A DNA stretch of 14,757 bases from an uncultured Collinsella sp. (GCA_900555225.1 USKL01000012.1:1-14757), one strand, 5' to 3'. Positions 1-7,177 are shown, counted from the stretch's first letter. Numbers and translations: made by a program. The notes: generated by a model not told the origin, from the sequence alone.

Positions 1-28
1 TTTTGAATGGTGCGCTTGGCTTTGATGA

Positions 29-56
29 TTGATGATTTTATACGATTCAGTATAAT
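29..56 (+). promoter_or_regulatory. Sigma-70-type promoter of the toxin-antitoxin-like cassette
   Basis: TTGATG at 29-34 (four of six matches to TTGACA) is followed, after a 16-base spacer, by a perfect TATAAT at 51-56. The surrounding DNA is A+T-rich. It is well placed to drive the two-gene unit that starts downstream; transcription would begin near 63. Confidence 0.6.
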
Positions 57-172
57 TTCAGATAGACGCTAAAATGTAACCGAAATGAAAACGGTGATTG
101 TACATGCTGATAAACTGCCTCCCAAAAAGACTCTTCTCTTTAGAGCTCGCTATCGACCCGGAGCCAGTTGAG

Positions 173-1126
173 ATGCAGATTCCTCGCATGTATCTTGAGC
201 GGTATTCGCTTCGCTTGGCACGGCTCGGCATGTCTAAACAGGGCCGTTTTATTGTTGCGGAACCAAAGGAACCGCCCAGTGTCATTTCGGCGCGAAATCT
301 CGTCAGTGCGGTGCGCAAGTTAGATGTTCACCCGGTGGTAATTTGCTGGGATGCTATGGATTTAGGTTTTATGCGCGCGCTTTCTTCGGAGGGAATCGCA
401 TATATCCGAGATGAGCGAAATGCGTTCCTGCCGTTTATCGGAGCCGTTATTTCCGATGAGGTGCTGGGTGCTTCTCCCGCTGCTCCGCTTTCGCCCCAAT
501 CTCAACGAATCGTCCTAAATCTCATTGCGGGACGATGGGTTGACTGCTCCGCCGGCGACCTAGCGCGTCTGTGTGGCAAAAGCGCGGCAAGCGTCAGCGG
601 CTATCTTTCGGAAATCGCCGCTATAGCTCCTGGGTTGATTATGCGGGACGGCAAAAAGCGTATATTGTGCGACGCCGGGCTGTCGACCGAGACGTTGCTA
701 GATGGGTTTGAGGACTATCTTCGCACGCCAGTTTTAGAGCGAATCCGGCTCAAGAAGGTTATCGAGAGAACAGAGCTACGTGCCGTTGATGCGCTGCTTT
801 CCGGTGTGTCTGCCCTTAGCTATATGTCCGACCTTGCCCATGAAGACTCTGCTCCAACCATTGCTCTCGAAAAATATCAGCTAGAGGCCTTGAAAGAGCA
901 TATGGGCGACAGATGGCTGGAGGCTCAGTGGTACGAACCGGCGGCAGTTGTGATTGAGGTCTGGTCGTATCCCGTGGACGCGCCGTCCGATATTAGTTTT
1001 GACGCGACGGGTTTGCAGTGTGTCGACCCGTTTTCCTTATACGTTGCTTGCGCAAAAGCAGATTACAAAGAAGATCGTCTGCTCGACGCGGTCGAACAGC
1101 TCAGGAGGACGATATGTCAAAAGTGA
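173..1126 (+). CDS. AbiEi-like winged-helix regulator, putative type IV antitoxin
   Basis: This 317-residue protein has three parts: an alpha/beta N-terminal region (residues 1-100), a winged-helix DNA-binding segment at about 107-165 with a recognisable helix-turn-helix (GDLARLCGKSAASVSGYL), and a helical C-terminal part ending in a VDPFSLY motif. From memory, this arrangement recurs in gut actinobacteria and firmicutes as the gene just before an AbiEii-type nucleotidyltransferase. In AbiE systems the first protein is the antitoxin and autorepressor. The next gene overlaps its 3' end by 13 bases, which implies translational coupling. I chose ATG 173 because it has GGAG at 160-163 and because relatives begin with a similar 'xxPxYLxxRY' motif. 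The frame stays open back to TTG 98 and ATG 104, but those lack a ribosome binding site. A sampled 60-base line is about 47% G+C, against about 68% in the sugar kinase gene, consistent with horizontal gain. The antitoxin role is inferred from the pairing. Confidence 0.68.
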   Translation: MQIPRMYLERYSLRLARLGMSKQGRFIVAEPKEPPSVISARNLVSAVRKLDVHPVVICWDAMDLGFMRALSSEGIAYIRDERNAFLPFIGAVISDEVLGASPAAPLSPQSQRIVLNLIAGRWVDCSAGDLARLCGKSAASVSGYLSEIAAIAPGLIMRDGKKRILCDAGLSTETLLDGFEDYLRTPVLERIRLKKVIERTELRAVDALLSGVSALSYMSDLAHEDSAPTIALEKYQLEALKEHMGDRWLEAQWYEPAAVVIEVWSYPVDAPSDISFDATGLQCVDPFSLYVACAKADYKEDRLLDAVEQLRRTICQK

Positions 1127-1881
1127 GGGGAATAGAGCGATTTGCCGATGCCATGAGCGGCTGTAAAGGCGGTTACGTCCTTATTGGTGGAGGGGCCTGC
1201 AGCGTTCTATTTGACAATGAGGGCGATTCGTTTAGAGCTACTGAAGACTTGGATATCGTCGTAATTGTTGATGGGGAAGGCGTTGAATTCGCCACTGCAT
1301 TGTGGGCATTTATCAAAGCTGTCGGATATGAGACTGGGAAGGTCGGCGATGGAAAGTGCACTTACTATCGGTTCTGTTTGCCCGAAGGATCAAGGCAAGT
1401 CCTAGACTATCCCGGCCAAATTGAGCTATTCGCCCGACATCCTGATTTTGTGCTCGAAGATGAAACGAGCGAAGTGGCACCTCTTTCCTTTGACGGGGCC
1501 GTATCAAGTCTTTCGGCAATTATTCTCGACGATGGCTACTACGAATTTATTCGCGACAACGCAACGAACGTAGAGGGCATTACGTTGCTCGATGCGCTCC
1601 ATATCATTCCCCTCAAGATGCGTGCACACATTGATATCAATAGGAGCTATGAAGAAGGGCGCCATTGCAACGATAAAGATCGACGAAAGCATCGCTCGGA
1701 TATTGTTCGACTTGCGGGTTTGTTGCCGCCTTCGGCTCGCTTGGAGCTAATAGAGCAAATGAGGGCTGACGCCGGAGACTTCTTTGCGGACTTTTCTTCT
1801 TATGTAAATCGGCAGACCGATCGTAAAGAGAGAGCGCGTCTTCAGGACACATTATCGTTTCTCGAAAAGGTCTACCTATAG
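1114..1881 (+). CDS. AbiEii/AbiGii-like nucleotidyltransferase, putative type IV toxin
   Basis: This is a 255-residue protein of the DNA polymerase beta-like nucleotidyltransferase fold. Visible motifs are the glycine-rich turn LIGGGACS (23-30), the metal-binding acidic pair in TEDLDIVV (Asp45, Asp47), Lys168 in LKMRAHID, and KHRSDIVRL (192-200). These fit motifs I to III of the AbiEii family. In characterised AbiE pairs such a protein is a reversible toxin that transfers nucleotides, and the cognate wHTH protein neutralises it at the transcriptional level. The start is ATG 1114, preceded by AGGAGG at 1103-1108 with five bases between. A frame open back to 1018 has no ribosome binding site and lies inside the upstream gene. 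The 13-base overlap with the regulator indicates one operon. A sampled line is about 42% G+C, well below the rest of the window. The family is clear; toxin activity is inferred. Confidence 0.75.
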   Translation: MSKVRGIERFADAMSGCKGGYVLIGGGACSVLFDNEGDSFRATEDLDIVVIVDGEGVEFATALWAFIKAVGYETGKVGDGKCTYYRFCLPEGSRQVLDYPGQIELFARHPDFVLEDETSEVAPLSFDGAVSSLSAIILDDGYYEFIRDNATNVEGITLLDALHIIPLKMRAHIDINRSYEEGRHCNDKDRRKHRSDIVRLAGLLPPSARLELIEQMRADAGDFFADFSSYVNRQTDRKERARLQDTLSFLEKVYL

Positions 1882-1907
1882 GCACCTTGATTCGTTATGT
1901 ATGGTGA

Positions 1908-1952
1908 GGGGCTCTCCCGTTTGATGAGCGGGGGAGCCCCTTGTTGCTTTTT
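1908..1952 (+). terminator. Rho-independent terminator of the two-gene cassette
   Basis: A 12-bp stem pairs 1908-1919 (GGGGCTCTCCCG) with 1929-1940, with one G.T pair and a 9-base loop. It is followed by the T-rich TTGTTGCTTTTT. It lies 27 bases after the toxin-like gene's stop. Confidence 0.8.
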
Positions 1953-1973
1953 GATTGTCGTAACTAGTCAGAG

Positions 1974-2104
1974 GCTCGCCGGGACGGGACGCGGGGTTTG
2001 GTCGATCGCGGGTTCCGCACGAGCCGGAGAGCACTTAATGTGCTCTCCGTGCGAGCAGGACTGTCCGAGCAGGCGACCAAACCCCGCGCCCCGTCCCGGC
2101 GAGC
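1974..2104 (-). repeat. Long inverted repeat (31-bp arms) with nested hairpin, 3' of manA
   Basis: The arms at 1974-2004 and 2074-2104 are 31 bases each and complementary except at 1989/2089. That position is an A.C mismatch in plus-strand RNA but a U.G pair in minus-strand RNA. The 69-base loop holds a second perfect 10-bp hairpin, CGGAGAGCAC (2025-2034) with GTGCTCTCCG (2040-2049). The structure starts 17 bases past the manA stop, so it probably ends, or protects the 3' end of, the manA transcript. There is no clear T-tract. A small mobile or REP-like element is the alternative. Confidence 0.7.
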
Positions 2105-2121
2105 GCTTGGGGACCGGTGGC

Positions 2122-3054
2122 CTACAGGTGGCTGATGATCAGTTCCATCTTGCCTTCGAGGTCGATGGAGCTGACGGTGCTCGGGGCCAGCAGGTGGCTT
2201 CCCTTGTGGACGGGGTCGCCGCAGACGGTGCCTTCGCCGTCGATGACCGACAGACACATGAAGGGCCAGCGCTGGTCGAGGGTTTTGCTGCCGTCGACGC
2301 GCACACGATCGACGGTGTAGCAGGAGTTAGACTCGAGCTCGGTCACGCCGTTCACCTCGGGCGCGGTCACCGTGCCGTCGGTCGGAGCCTGGGCATCAAA
2401 GTCGATGCAGTCGAGGCTCTGCTCAATGTGCAGCGGGCGCAGGTTGCCGTCGGTGCCGGGACGGTCGTAGTCGTACAGACGATACGTCACGTCGCTCGAC
2501 TGCTGCGTCTCCAAAATGAGCGTGCCGGTCTTGATGGCGTGCACGGTACCGGAATCAATCTGGAAAAAGTCGCCCTTGTGAATCGGCAACACGTTGAGCA
2601 TGTCGTCCCAACGTCCTTCCTCGATCATTTGTGCGGCCTCGGCGCGGTCCTTGGCACGCTGGCCGACGATGATCGTGGCGTCGGGCTCGCAGTCCAGCAC
2701 ATACCAACACTCGGTTTTGCCCAGGCTACCGTTCTCGTGCTCGGCAGCGTACTCGTCGTTGGGATGAATCTGGATCGAAAGGTCGTCCTTGGCGTCCAGA
2801 ATCTTAATGAGCAGCGGGAACTCCTTGCCCTCGCAGTTGCCAAAGAGCTCGCGATGCTCGGCCCACAGCCACGACAGCGTGTGGCCGGCATACGGGCCCT
2901 CCGCAATCTGGCAGTCGCCGTTGGGGTGGGCCGAGATGGCCCAGCACTCACCGATGGGGCCATCGGGAATGTCGTAGCCAAATACGGTTTCGAGCTGGCG
3001 ACCGCCCCAGATCTTCTCGTGGAAGATCGGCGTCAGCTTAATCAAATCGGACAT
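2122..3054 (-). CDS. manA: Type I mannose-6-phosphate isomerase
   Basis: This enzyme interconverts mannose-6-phosphate and fructose-6-phosphate in the cytoplasm and needs zinc. At 310 residues it is the short Gram-positive form. Expected metal ligands are Gln95 and His97 in SIQIHPND, Glu115 in GKTECWY and His172 in DSGTVHAI. The TYRLYDYDR segment (190-198) carries the conserved catalytic arginine. I chose ATG 3054 over the ATG two codons upstream (3060) because GGGGG at 3062-3066 sits seven bases from the former and only one base from the latter. It lies 74 bases downstream of the GntR gene on the same strand and could be transcribed with it. Its position opposite a beta-glycoside PTS operon suggests that the imported sugar contains mannose; in the B. 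subtilis gmu operon the matching gene is gmuF. Confidence 0.92.
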   Translation of the reverse strand: MSDLIKLTPIFHEKIWGGRQLETVFGYDIPDGPIGECWAISAHPNGDCQIAEGPYAGHTLSWLWAEHRELFGNCEGKEFPLLIKILDAKDDLSIQIHPNDEYAAEHENGSLGKTECWYVLDCEPDATIIVGQRAKDRAEAAQMIEEGRWDDMLNVLPIHKGDFFQIDSGTVHAIKTGTLILETQQSSDVTYRLYDYDRPGTDGNLRPLHIEQSLDCIDFDAQAPTDGTVTAPEVNGVTELESNSCYTVDRVRVDGSKTLDQRWPFMCLSVIDGEGTVCGDPVHKGSHLLAPSTVSSIDLEGKMELIISHL

Positions 3055-3077
3055 GTTCATACCCCCATTGTGTTGCG

Positions 3078-3113
3078 CGGGCGCTGCACAAAACAGCTCA
3101 AAGCGAGCGCCCG
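3078..3113 (-). other. Hairpin between the GntR gene and manA
   Basis: CGGGCGCT (3078-3085) pairs perfectly with AGCGCCCG (3106-3113) across a 20-base loop. It falls in the 74-base gap between the two minus-strand genes and has no following T-run. It could be an mRNA processing or stability structure, or an operator; the sequence does not decide. Confidence 0.5.
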
Positions 3114-3128
3114 GATGACTACAAAAAC

Positions 3129-3848
3129 CTATGCCAACGTTACGTTGTGCAACTCAAAGCGGTCGCCAACGTTGCGCGAGACCGAATACTCAAAGGCGGC
3201 GCCGCTGTCCAAAAAGCCAATCTGGGTGAGCTCGAGCAGGGGAGAGCCAGGCTTGGTGTCCAAGCGCTCGGCTTCTTCCTCGGTTGCTGCCACGGCGCGA
3301 ATGGTACGGTGGAAGCTCGAAATCTTCAGCCCACATTGCTCGCGGATGAAGTGGTAGACCGATCCGTACAGGTCCTTCTTTTTAAGGCCTGGAATCAGCT
3401 CGAGGGGCATGTAGGTGTACTCGATAACGATGGGCTTCTCATCGGCCTGACGCACGCGCACGATGTGATAGGCAAAGTCATCCTCGGCAATTCCCAGCTG
3501 GGCTGCGATGTCCGCTGGTGGATTAACAATCGAGAAATCGTAGACCACCGAGGTCACCTTCTCCCCGCGGTGCTCATACGAAAAGCCCTGGGCACGGTCG
3601 TTTTTGCCCTGGAAAAACGCCTGACCGGGAAGTCCCGCCGTGTCCTTAACGTAGGTACCCGATCCGCGTCGGCTGGTAATAAGACCTTCCTCGGTGATTT
3701 GCTCGATAGCTCGTTTGACGGTGATTTTGGAAACGCTATAGAGCTCGCAGAACTCAACGACGGTGGGAAGCTTGTCGCCCGGTTTAAGAGTGCCATCCTC
3801 GATGCTTCGACGAATATCTGCAGCTATCGCCTCGTATTTGGGAATCAT
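3129..3848 (-). CDS. GntR family (HutC/UTRA) transcriptional regulator
   Basis: This is a 239-residue regulator. The N-terminal GntR winged helix spans about residues 3-68: PKYEAIAADIRRSIEDG, then PGDKLPTV, then the recognition region SKITVKRAIEQ and the wing RRGSGTYV. A UTRA ligand-binding domain of the HutC subfamily follows at about 85-233. Such proteins are usually repressors released by a phosphorylated sugar. The start is ATG 3848, behind AAGGAGG at 3853-3859; an in-frame ATG eleven codons upstream has no ribosome binding site. It is divergent from the GH1-PTS operon across a 303-base A+T-rich gap, the usual arrangement for a local regulator. TATACT at 3890-3885 on the minus strand may be its own -10. 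In the gmu operon the equivalent is GmuR, also GntR/HutC. The likely effector, a gluco- or manno-disaccharide 6-phosphate, is inferred. Confidence 0.88.
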   Translation of the reverse strand: MIPKYEAIAADIRRSIEDGTLKPGDKLPTVVEFCELYSVSKITVKRAIEQITEEGLITSRRGSGTYVKDTAGLPGQAFFQGKNDRAQGFSYEHRGEKVTSVVYDFSIVNPPADIAAQLGIAEDDFAYHIVRVRQADEKPIVIEYTYMPLELIPGLKKKDLYGSVYHFIREQCGLKISSFHRTIRAVAATEEEAERLDTKPGSPLLELTQIGFLDSGAAFEYSVSRNVGDRFELHNVTLA

Positions 3849-3956
3849 TGAACCTCCTTTCCGACATATATCAATACGCAAGTAAGTATAACCCTTAACA
3901 AGGCACCCATATAACCTTTATCTAAGAAGCTCGAGAAAGAAAAAAGAAAAAGACGC

Positions 3957-3984
3957 TTTACTTTTAGAATTAGAGCGCTATAGT
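3957..3984 (+). promoter_or_regulatory. Promoter of the GH1-PTS operon
   Basis: TTTACT (3957-3962) and TATAGT (3979-3984) are separated by 16 bases, in a stretch much richer in A+T than the flanking genes. Transcription would start near 3991, leaving a leader of about 160 bases before the GH1 start. That leader contains the long hairpin at 4024-4121. I could not identify a convincing HutC-type operator in the gap. Confidence 0.5.
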
Positions 3985-4023
3985 TTAAGCAACGAACGGA
4001 ATCTTTCCGCAGAACAGGATCGA

Positions 4024-4121
4024 CCGTTTGGGGACGGTTTTGTTTTGGCGGGTTGGATATCGGTATGACCGGTGCGCGCCCGCGCCGGATAACCTGCCAA
4101 AGCAAACCCGTCTCCAACCGG
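4024..4121 (+). repeat. Long hairpin in the 5' leader of the GH1-PTS operon
   Basis: Arms 4024-4054 and 4091-4121 form a 31-position stem: 26 Watson-Crick pairs, three G.U pairs and two U.C mismatches when read as plus-strand RNA. In minus-strand RNA the three wobbles would become A.C mismatches. The loop holds a further 8-bp hairpin, CCGGTGCG (4069-4076) with CGCGCCGG (4081-4088). The right arm contains AACCTGCCAAAGCAAACCC, nearly repeated at 7971. No T-tract follows, so it is not an obvious terminator. A leader regulatory or stability structure, or a REP-like repeat, is likely. Confidence 0.65.
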
Positions 4122-4151
4122 AAGCTCTAGAACACGAAAGCGAGGACTTTG

Positions 4152-5552
4152 ATGGCACAGTATCAGCTGCCCAACGACTTCTTCTTTGGCGCTGCTATGT
4201 CCGGCCCGCAGACTGAGGGTCAGTGGAACCAGGGCGGCAAGCTCGAGAACCTGTGGGACACCTGGTCCATCCAGGATCTGGGCTCGTTCTACAACTGCGT
4301 TGGCTCTTACGCCGGCAATGACTTTATGGCCAAGTACCAGGAAGACCTTCGCATTTTGAAGGACTTGGGCCTGGATACCTATCGCACTTCCATCCAGTGG
4401 AGCCGTCTGCTCGATGCCGACGGCAACCTCAACGAGGAAGGCGCCGCGTGGTATCACGAGTTGTTCCGCGCCTCTCGCGAAGCCGGCCTGGAGCCGTTTG
4501 TCAACTTGTACCACTTTGACATGCCCACCTACCTTTTTAACCGTGGCGGCTGGGAGAGCCGTGAGGTTGTCGAGGCTTACGCACATTACGCCGACGTCGC
4601 CTTCCACGAGTTTGGCCAGGAGATCAAGTACTGGTTCACCTTTAACGAGCCCATCGTCGAGCCCGAGCAGCGCTATCAGGAGGGCGTGTGGTTCCCGCAG
4701 CTCCACGACTTTAGCCGCGCTCGCACCGTGCAGTATCACATCTCGCTGGCGCACGCGCTGGCCGTGGCCAACTACCGTCGCGCCTATGACGAGGGCGCCG
4801 TTCGCAGCGATGCCAAGATCGGCATGATCAACTGCTTTACCCCGGTCTACACCAAGGAGAACCCCAGCGAGGCGGACCTCGAGGCCGTGCGTATGACCAG
4901 CGGCATCAACAACCGCTGGTGGCTCGACCTCATTACCAAGGGCGAGCTTCCCGCCGACGTGCTCGACAGCCTGGCCGAGGGCGGCGTTAAGCTTCCGTTC
5001 CGTGCCGGCGACCAAGAGATTCTTAAGCAGGGTGTTGTCGACTGGCTCGGTTGCAACTACTACCACCCCACGCGCGTTCAGGCGCCGGCGAGCAAGATCG
5101 ACCAGTACGGTCTGCCGCACTTTGCCGACGAGTACGTGTGGCCCGACGCCGTTATGAACGAGAGCCGCGGCTGGGAGATCTACCCGCAGGGCCTCTACGA
5201 CTTTGGCATGGACTGCGCTAAGAACTACCCCGATCTTGAGTGGTTCGTTTCCGAGAACGGCATCGGCATCATGGACGAATACAAGAACCGAGACGCCGAA
5301 GGAACCATCCAGGATGACTACCGCGTCGACTTTGTACGCCAGCACCTGGAGTGGGTTGCCAAGGCAATTGCCGAGGGCGCCAAGTGCCGTGGATACCATT
5401 ATTGGGCCGTCATCGATAACTGGTCTTGGGCGAATGCCTTTAAGAACCGTTACGGTTTTGTCGAGGTCGACCTTATGGACGGCTACAAGCGCCGCCTTAA
5501 GAAGTCGGCAGCTTGGCTCAAGCAGGTCGCCACGACTCACGTGGTTGATTAG
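4152..5552 (+). CDS. GH1 6-phospho-beta-glycosidase
   Basis: This 466-residue glycoside hydrolase family 1 enzyme is a cytoplasmic retaining beta-glycosidase of usual family length. The acid/base is Glu166 in TFNEP and the nucleophile is Glu368 in VSENG. Substrate-site motifs are SGPQTEG (17-23) and YHFDMP (120-125). The C-terminal motif reads DNWSWANAFKNRYG (422-435). Non-phospho beta-glucosidases have glutamate in NFEW; here it is Ser425, as in 6-phospho-beta-glucosidases and -galactosidases. Tyr434 matches the phosphate-binding tyrosine, but the usual Lys is one residue early (Lys431, with Asn432 in the canonical place). ATG 4152 follows GAGGA at 4142-4146 with five bases between. It is the first gene of the operon with PTS EIIC, EIIB and EIIA, and so should cleave the 6-phosphorylated disaccharide they import. 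Glucose, galactose or mannose specificity cannot be read from sequence; GmuD is the gmu counterpart. Confidence 0.88.
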   Translation: MAQYQLPNDFFFGAAMSGPQTEGQWNQGGKLENLWDTWSIQDLGSFYNCVGSYAGNDFMAKYQEDLRILKDLGLDTYRTSIQWSRLLDADGNLNEEGAAWYHELFRASREAGLEPFVNLYHFDMPTYLFNRGGWESREVVEAYAHYADVAFHEFGQEIKYWFTFNEPIVEPEQRYQEGVWFPQLHDFSRARTVQYHISLAHALAVANYRRAYDEGAVRSDAKIGMINCFTPVYTKENPSEADLEAVRMTSGINNRWWLDLITKGELPADVLDSLAEGGVKLPFRAGDQEILKQGVVDWLGCNYYHPTRVQAPASKIDQYGLPHFADEYVWPDAVMNESRGWEIYPQGLYDFGMDCAKNYPDLEWFVSENGIGIMDEYKNRDAEGTIQDDYRVDFVRQHLEWVAKAIAEGAKCRGYHYWAVIDNWSWANAFKNRYGFVEVDLMDGYKRRLKKSAAWLKQVATTHVVD

Positions 5553-5672
5553 CGAACGGGCGAACGCCCAGACCGCGCGCCGCTGCGCGCAACACATGGC
5601 ACATCTGGTGGCAGAGGGCGACAGACCACCGTGCGCATAGGAAAAGGCCGGATTTGAAAGTTAGGAGCAATC

Positions 5673-7016
5673 ATGGCCAGTGACAACGGAAAGAGCTTCC
5701 TCGACAAGTTTGCCGAGGTCTCTGCGAAGGTGGGAAACCAGGTTCACCTGCGTTCCCTGCGTGACGCCTTCGCGACCATCACGCCGCTCTATATCCTTGC
5801 GGGTATCGCGGTTCTTATTAACAACGTCGTGTTCCCTCTGTTCCCGCTCGATGCGGCGGGCCTTGCCAACCTTCAGACGTGGGGTTCGGCAATTACGCTG
5901 GGCACCCTCAACGTCTCTGCCATTATCTTGGCCGGATTGATTGGCTACAGCCTCGCTAAGAACAAGCGTTTCGATAACCCGCTCGCTTGCGTGGTCGTCG
6001 CTATCTCTGCTTTCGTCATCATGATGCCGCAGCAGATCACCGCCTCGCTTGCCGCCACGAGCCCGCTGCTCACCGACAAGATCACCTCCGCCGAGGTCAC
6101 GGGCGCCCTTTCGACTGCCAACACCGGCACCAACGGTCTGTTCTCGGCTATTATCATCGCCCTGCTTTCCGTCTCGCTCTTCATCAAGATTTCTGGCGTC
6201 GAGAAGCTCAAGGTTAAGCTGGGCGAGGGCGTGCCTCCCGCGGTCTCCAACTCCTTCAACGTCATGATCCCGATGCTGCTCAACCTCGCGATCTTCGCTC
6301 TTGCCGCAGCCCTGCTCGCCGTGTGCGCCGGCACCGATCTGTGCACCATCATCTCCACGTGCATCTCCAACCCGCTCAAGAGCATCATGAACGCCGGTCC
6401 GTGGGCTGTTATCCTCATCTACACCCTTGCTAACCTGCTGTTCTGCGTCGGTATTCACCAGTCCACCATCTCTGGCGCTACCGTCGAGCCGATCCTGACC
6501 ATGCTCATCGTCGACAACATGGCTACCTTTGCCGCCGGTGGCACCATCCAGCCCGATCACTACATGAACATGCAGATCGTTAACAGCTTCGCCCTCATCG
6601 GCGGCTCGGGCTGCACCCTCATGCTTCTGCTCGACACGCTCCTGTTCTCCAAGAACAAGGCTTCCGAGACCGTTTCCAAGATGGCTATCCTGCCTGGTCT
6701 GTTCAACATCAACGAGCCGGTTATCTACGGTTACCCCATCGTGTACAACCTGCCGCTCATGATCCCGTTCGTCCTTCTTCCCGATCTGTTCATCGGCATC
6801 ACCTATGGCCTTACCTGCGCAGGCATCATCAGCCCCTGCATCGCCCAGGTGCCCTGGACCATGCCTCCCGTCATCAATGCCCTGCTCGCTACGGGCTTTG
6901 ACTGGCGCGCCGGCGTGTGGCAGGCTCTCGAGATTGTCATTGGCATGGCCGTCTACCTGCCCTTTATGAAGATTTCCGAGAAGGCAATCGCCAAGCAGGA
7001 GGCTCTCGCCGAGTAG
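5673..7016 (+). CDS. PTS lactose/cellobiose-family EIIC permease
   Basis: This 447-residue integral membrane permease carries the sugar across the membrane for phosphorylation by EIIB. Multiple long hydrophobic segments run through the chain (for example 37-58, 78-95, 103-120, 155-172, 196-218, 245-262 and 305-325). The family signature GLFNINEPVIYGYPIVYNL (342-360) is intact. His262 in GIHQSTI and Glu348 in NEP correspond to the conserved substrate-contacting histidine and glutamate of the chitobiose EIIC structure. ATG 5673 follows AGGAG at 5663-5667. It is 120 bases after the GH1 gene, with small G+C-rich hairpins between but no terminator. As in other systems of this family, EIIA and EIIB are separate genes, both found just downstream. 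A beta-linked gluco- or manno-disaccharide is the favoured substrate; lactose is possible. Confidence 0.93.
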   Translation: MASDNGKSFLDKFAEVSAKVGNQVHLRSLRDAFATITPLYILAGIAVLINNVVFPLFPLDAAGLANLQTWGSAITLGTLNVSAIILAGLIGYSLAKNKRFDNPLACVVVAISAFVIMMPQQITASLAATSPLLTDKITSAEVTGALSTANTGTNGLFSAIIIALLSVSLFIKISGVEKLKVKLGEGVPPAVSNSFNVMIPMLLNLAIFALAAALLAVCAGTDLCTIISTCISNPLKSIMNAGPWAVILIYTLANLLFCVGIHQSTISGATVEPILTMLIVDNMATFAAGGTIQPDHYMNMQIVNSFALIGGSGCTLMLLLDTLLFSKNKASETVSKMAILPGLFNINEPVIYGYPIVYNLPLMIPFVLLPDLFIGITYGLTCAGIISPCIAQVPWTMPPVINALLATGFDWRAGVWQALEIVIGMAVYLPFMKISEKAIAKQEALAE

Positions 7017-7045
7017 AACGCCTAACGTTCGTCCCTTTCACCTTT

Positions 7046-7076
7046 GCGGGCGCCGGTACGCGGTGCCGGTGCCCGC
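7046..7076 (+). other. Intra-operon stem-loop between EIIC and EIIB
   Basis: A 14-bp stem (7046-7059 with 7063-7076, two G.U pairs) closes a 3-base loop. No T-run follows, so full termination is unlikely. It sits 29 bases after the EIIC stop, and a smaller hairpin, CTGCGCGCCGCGCAG (7147-7161), lies just before the EIIB ribosome binding site. It may protect or process the mRNA so that the soluble EIIB/EIIA proteins are made at a different level from the permease. Confidence 0.6.
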
Positions 7077-7177
7077 GGCTCTCTCCCTTGCGTAAAGATA
7101 CAGGGGAGCGGGCACAATAGCCGCAAGGAATACAACCAGTTGTCGTCTGCGCGCCGCGCAGTTATAAGGAGGAAACC

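Noticed and set aside
1018..1113. Upstream extension of the nucleotidyltransferase gene
   Set aside because: It lies within the preceding gene, encodes an Arg/Ser-rich shadow sequence and lacks a ribosome binding site, while ATG 1114 has a near-ideal AGGAGG.
1974..2104. CRISPR repeat or integration attachment site
   Set aside because: There is a single inverted pair with no regularly spaced direct repeats, spacers, cas genes, integrase or tRNA gene nearby.
1897..3357. A 486-codon plus-strand open frame across the long inverted repeat and manA
   Set aside because: It runs through a terminator, a 131-base palindrome and the antisense of manA. It has no plausible ribosome binding site and no domain.
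3849..4023. A GntR/HutC operator in the divergent promoter region
   Set aside because: No palindrome close to the GTxTAxAC type could be singled out; several A+T-rich near-matches are no better than chance.
4024..4121. Ribonucleic antiterminator (BglG-type) control of the sugar operon
   Set aside because: No BglG/LicT-like protein is encoded, and the hairpin is not followed by a terminator T-run.
3978..5597. A 539-codon minus-strand open frame opposite the GH1 gene
   Set aside because: The sense strand has full GH1 motifs. The antisense product is a valine/alanine-rich shadow without recognisable domains.
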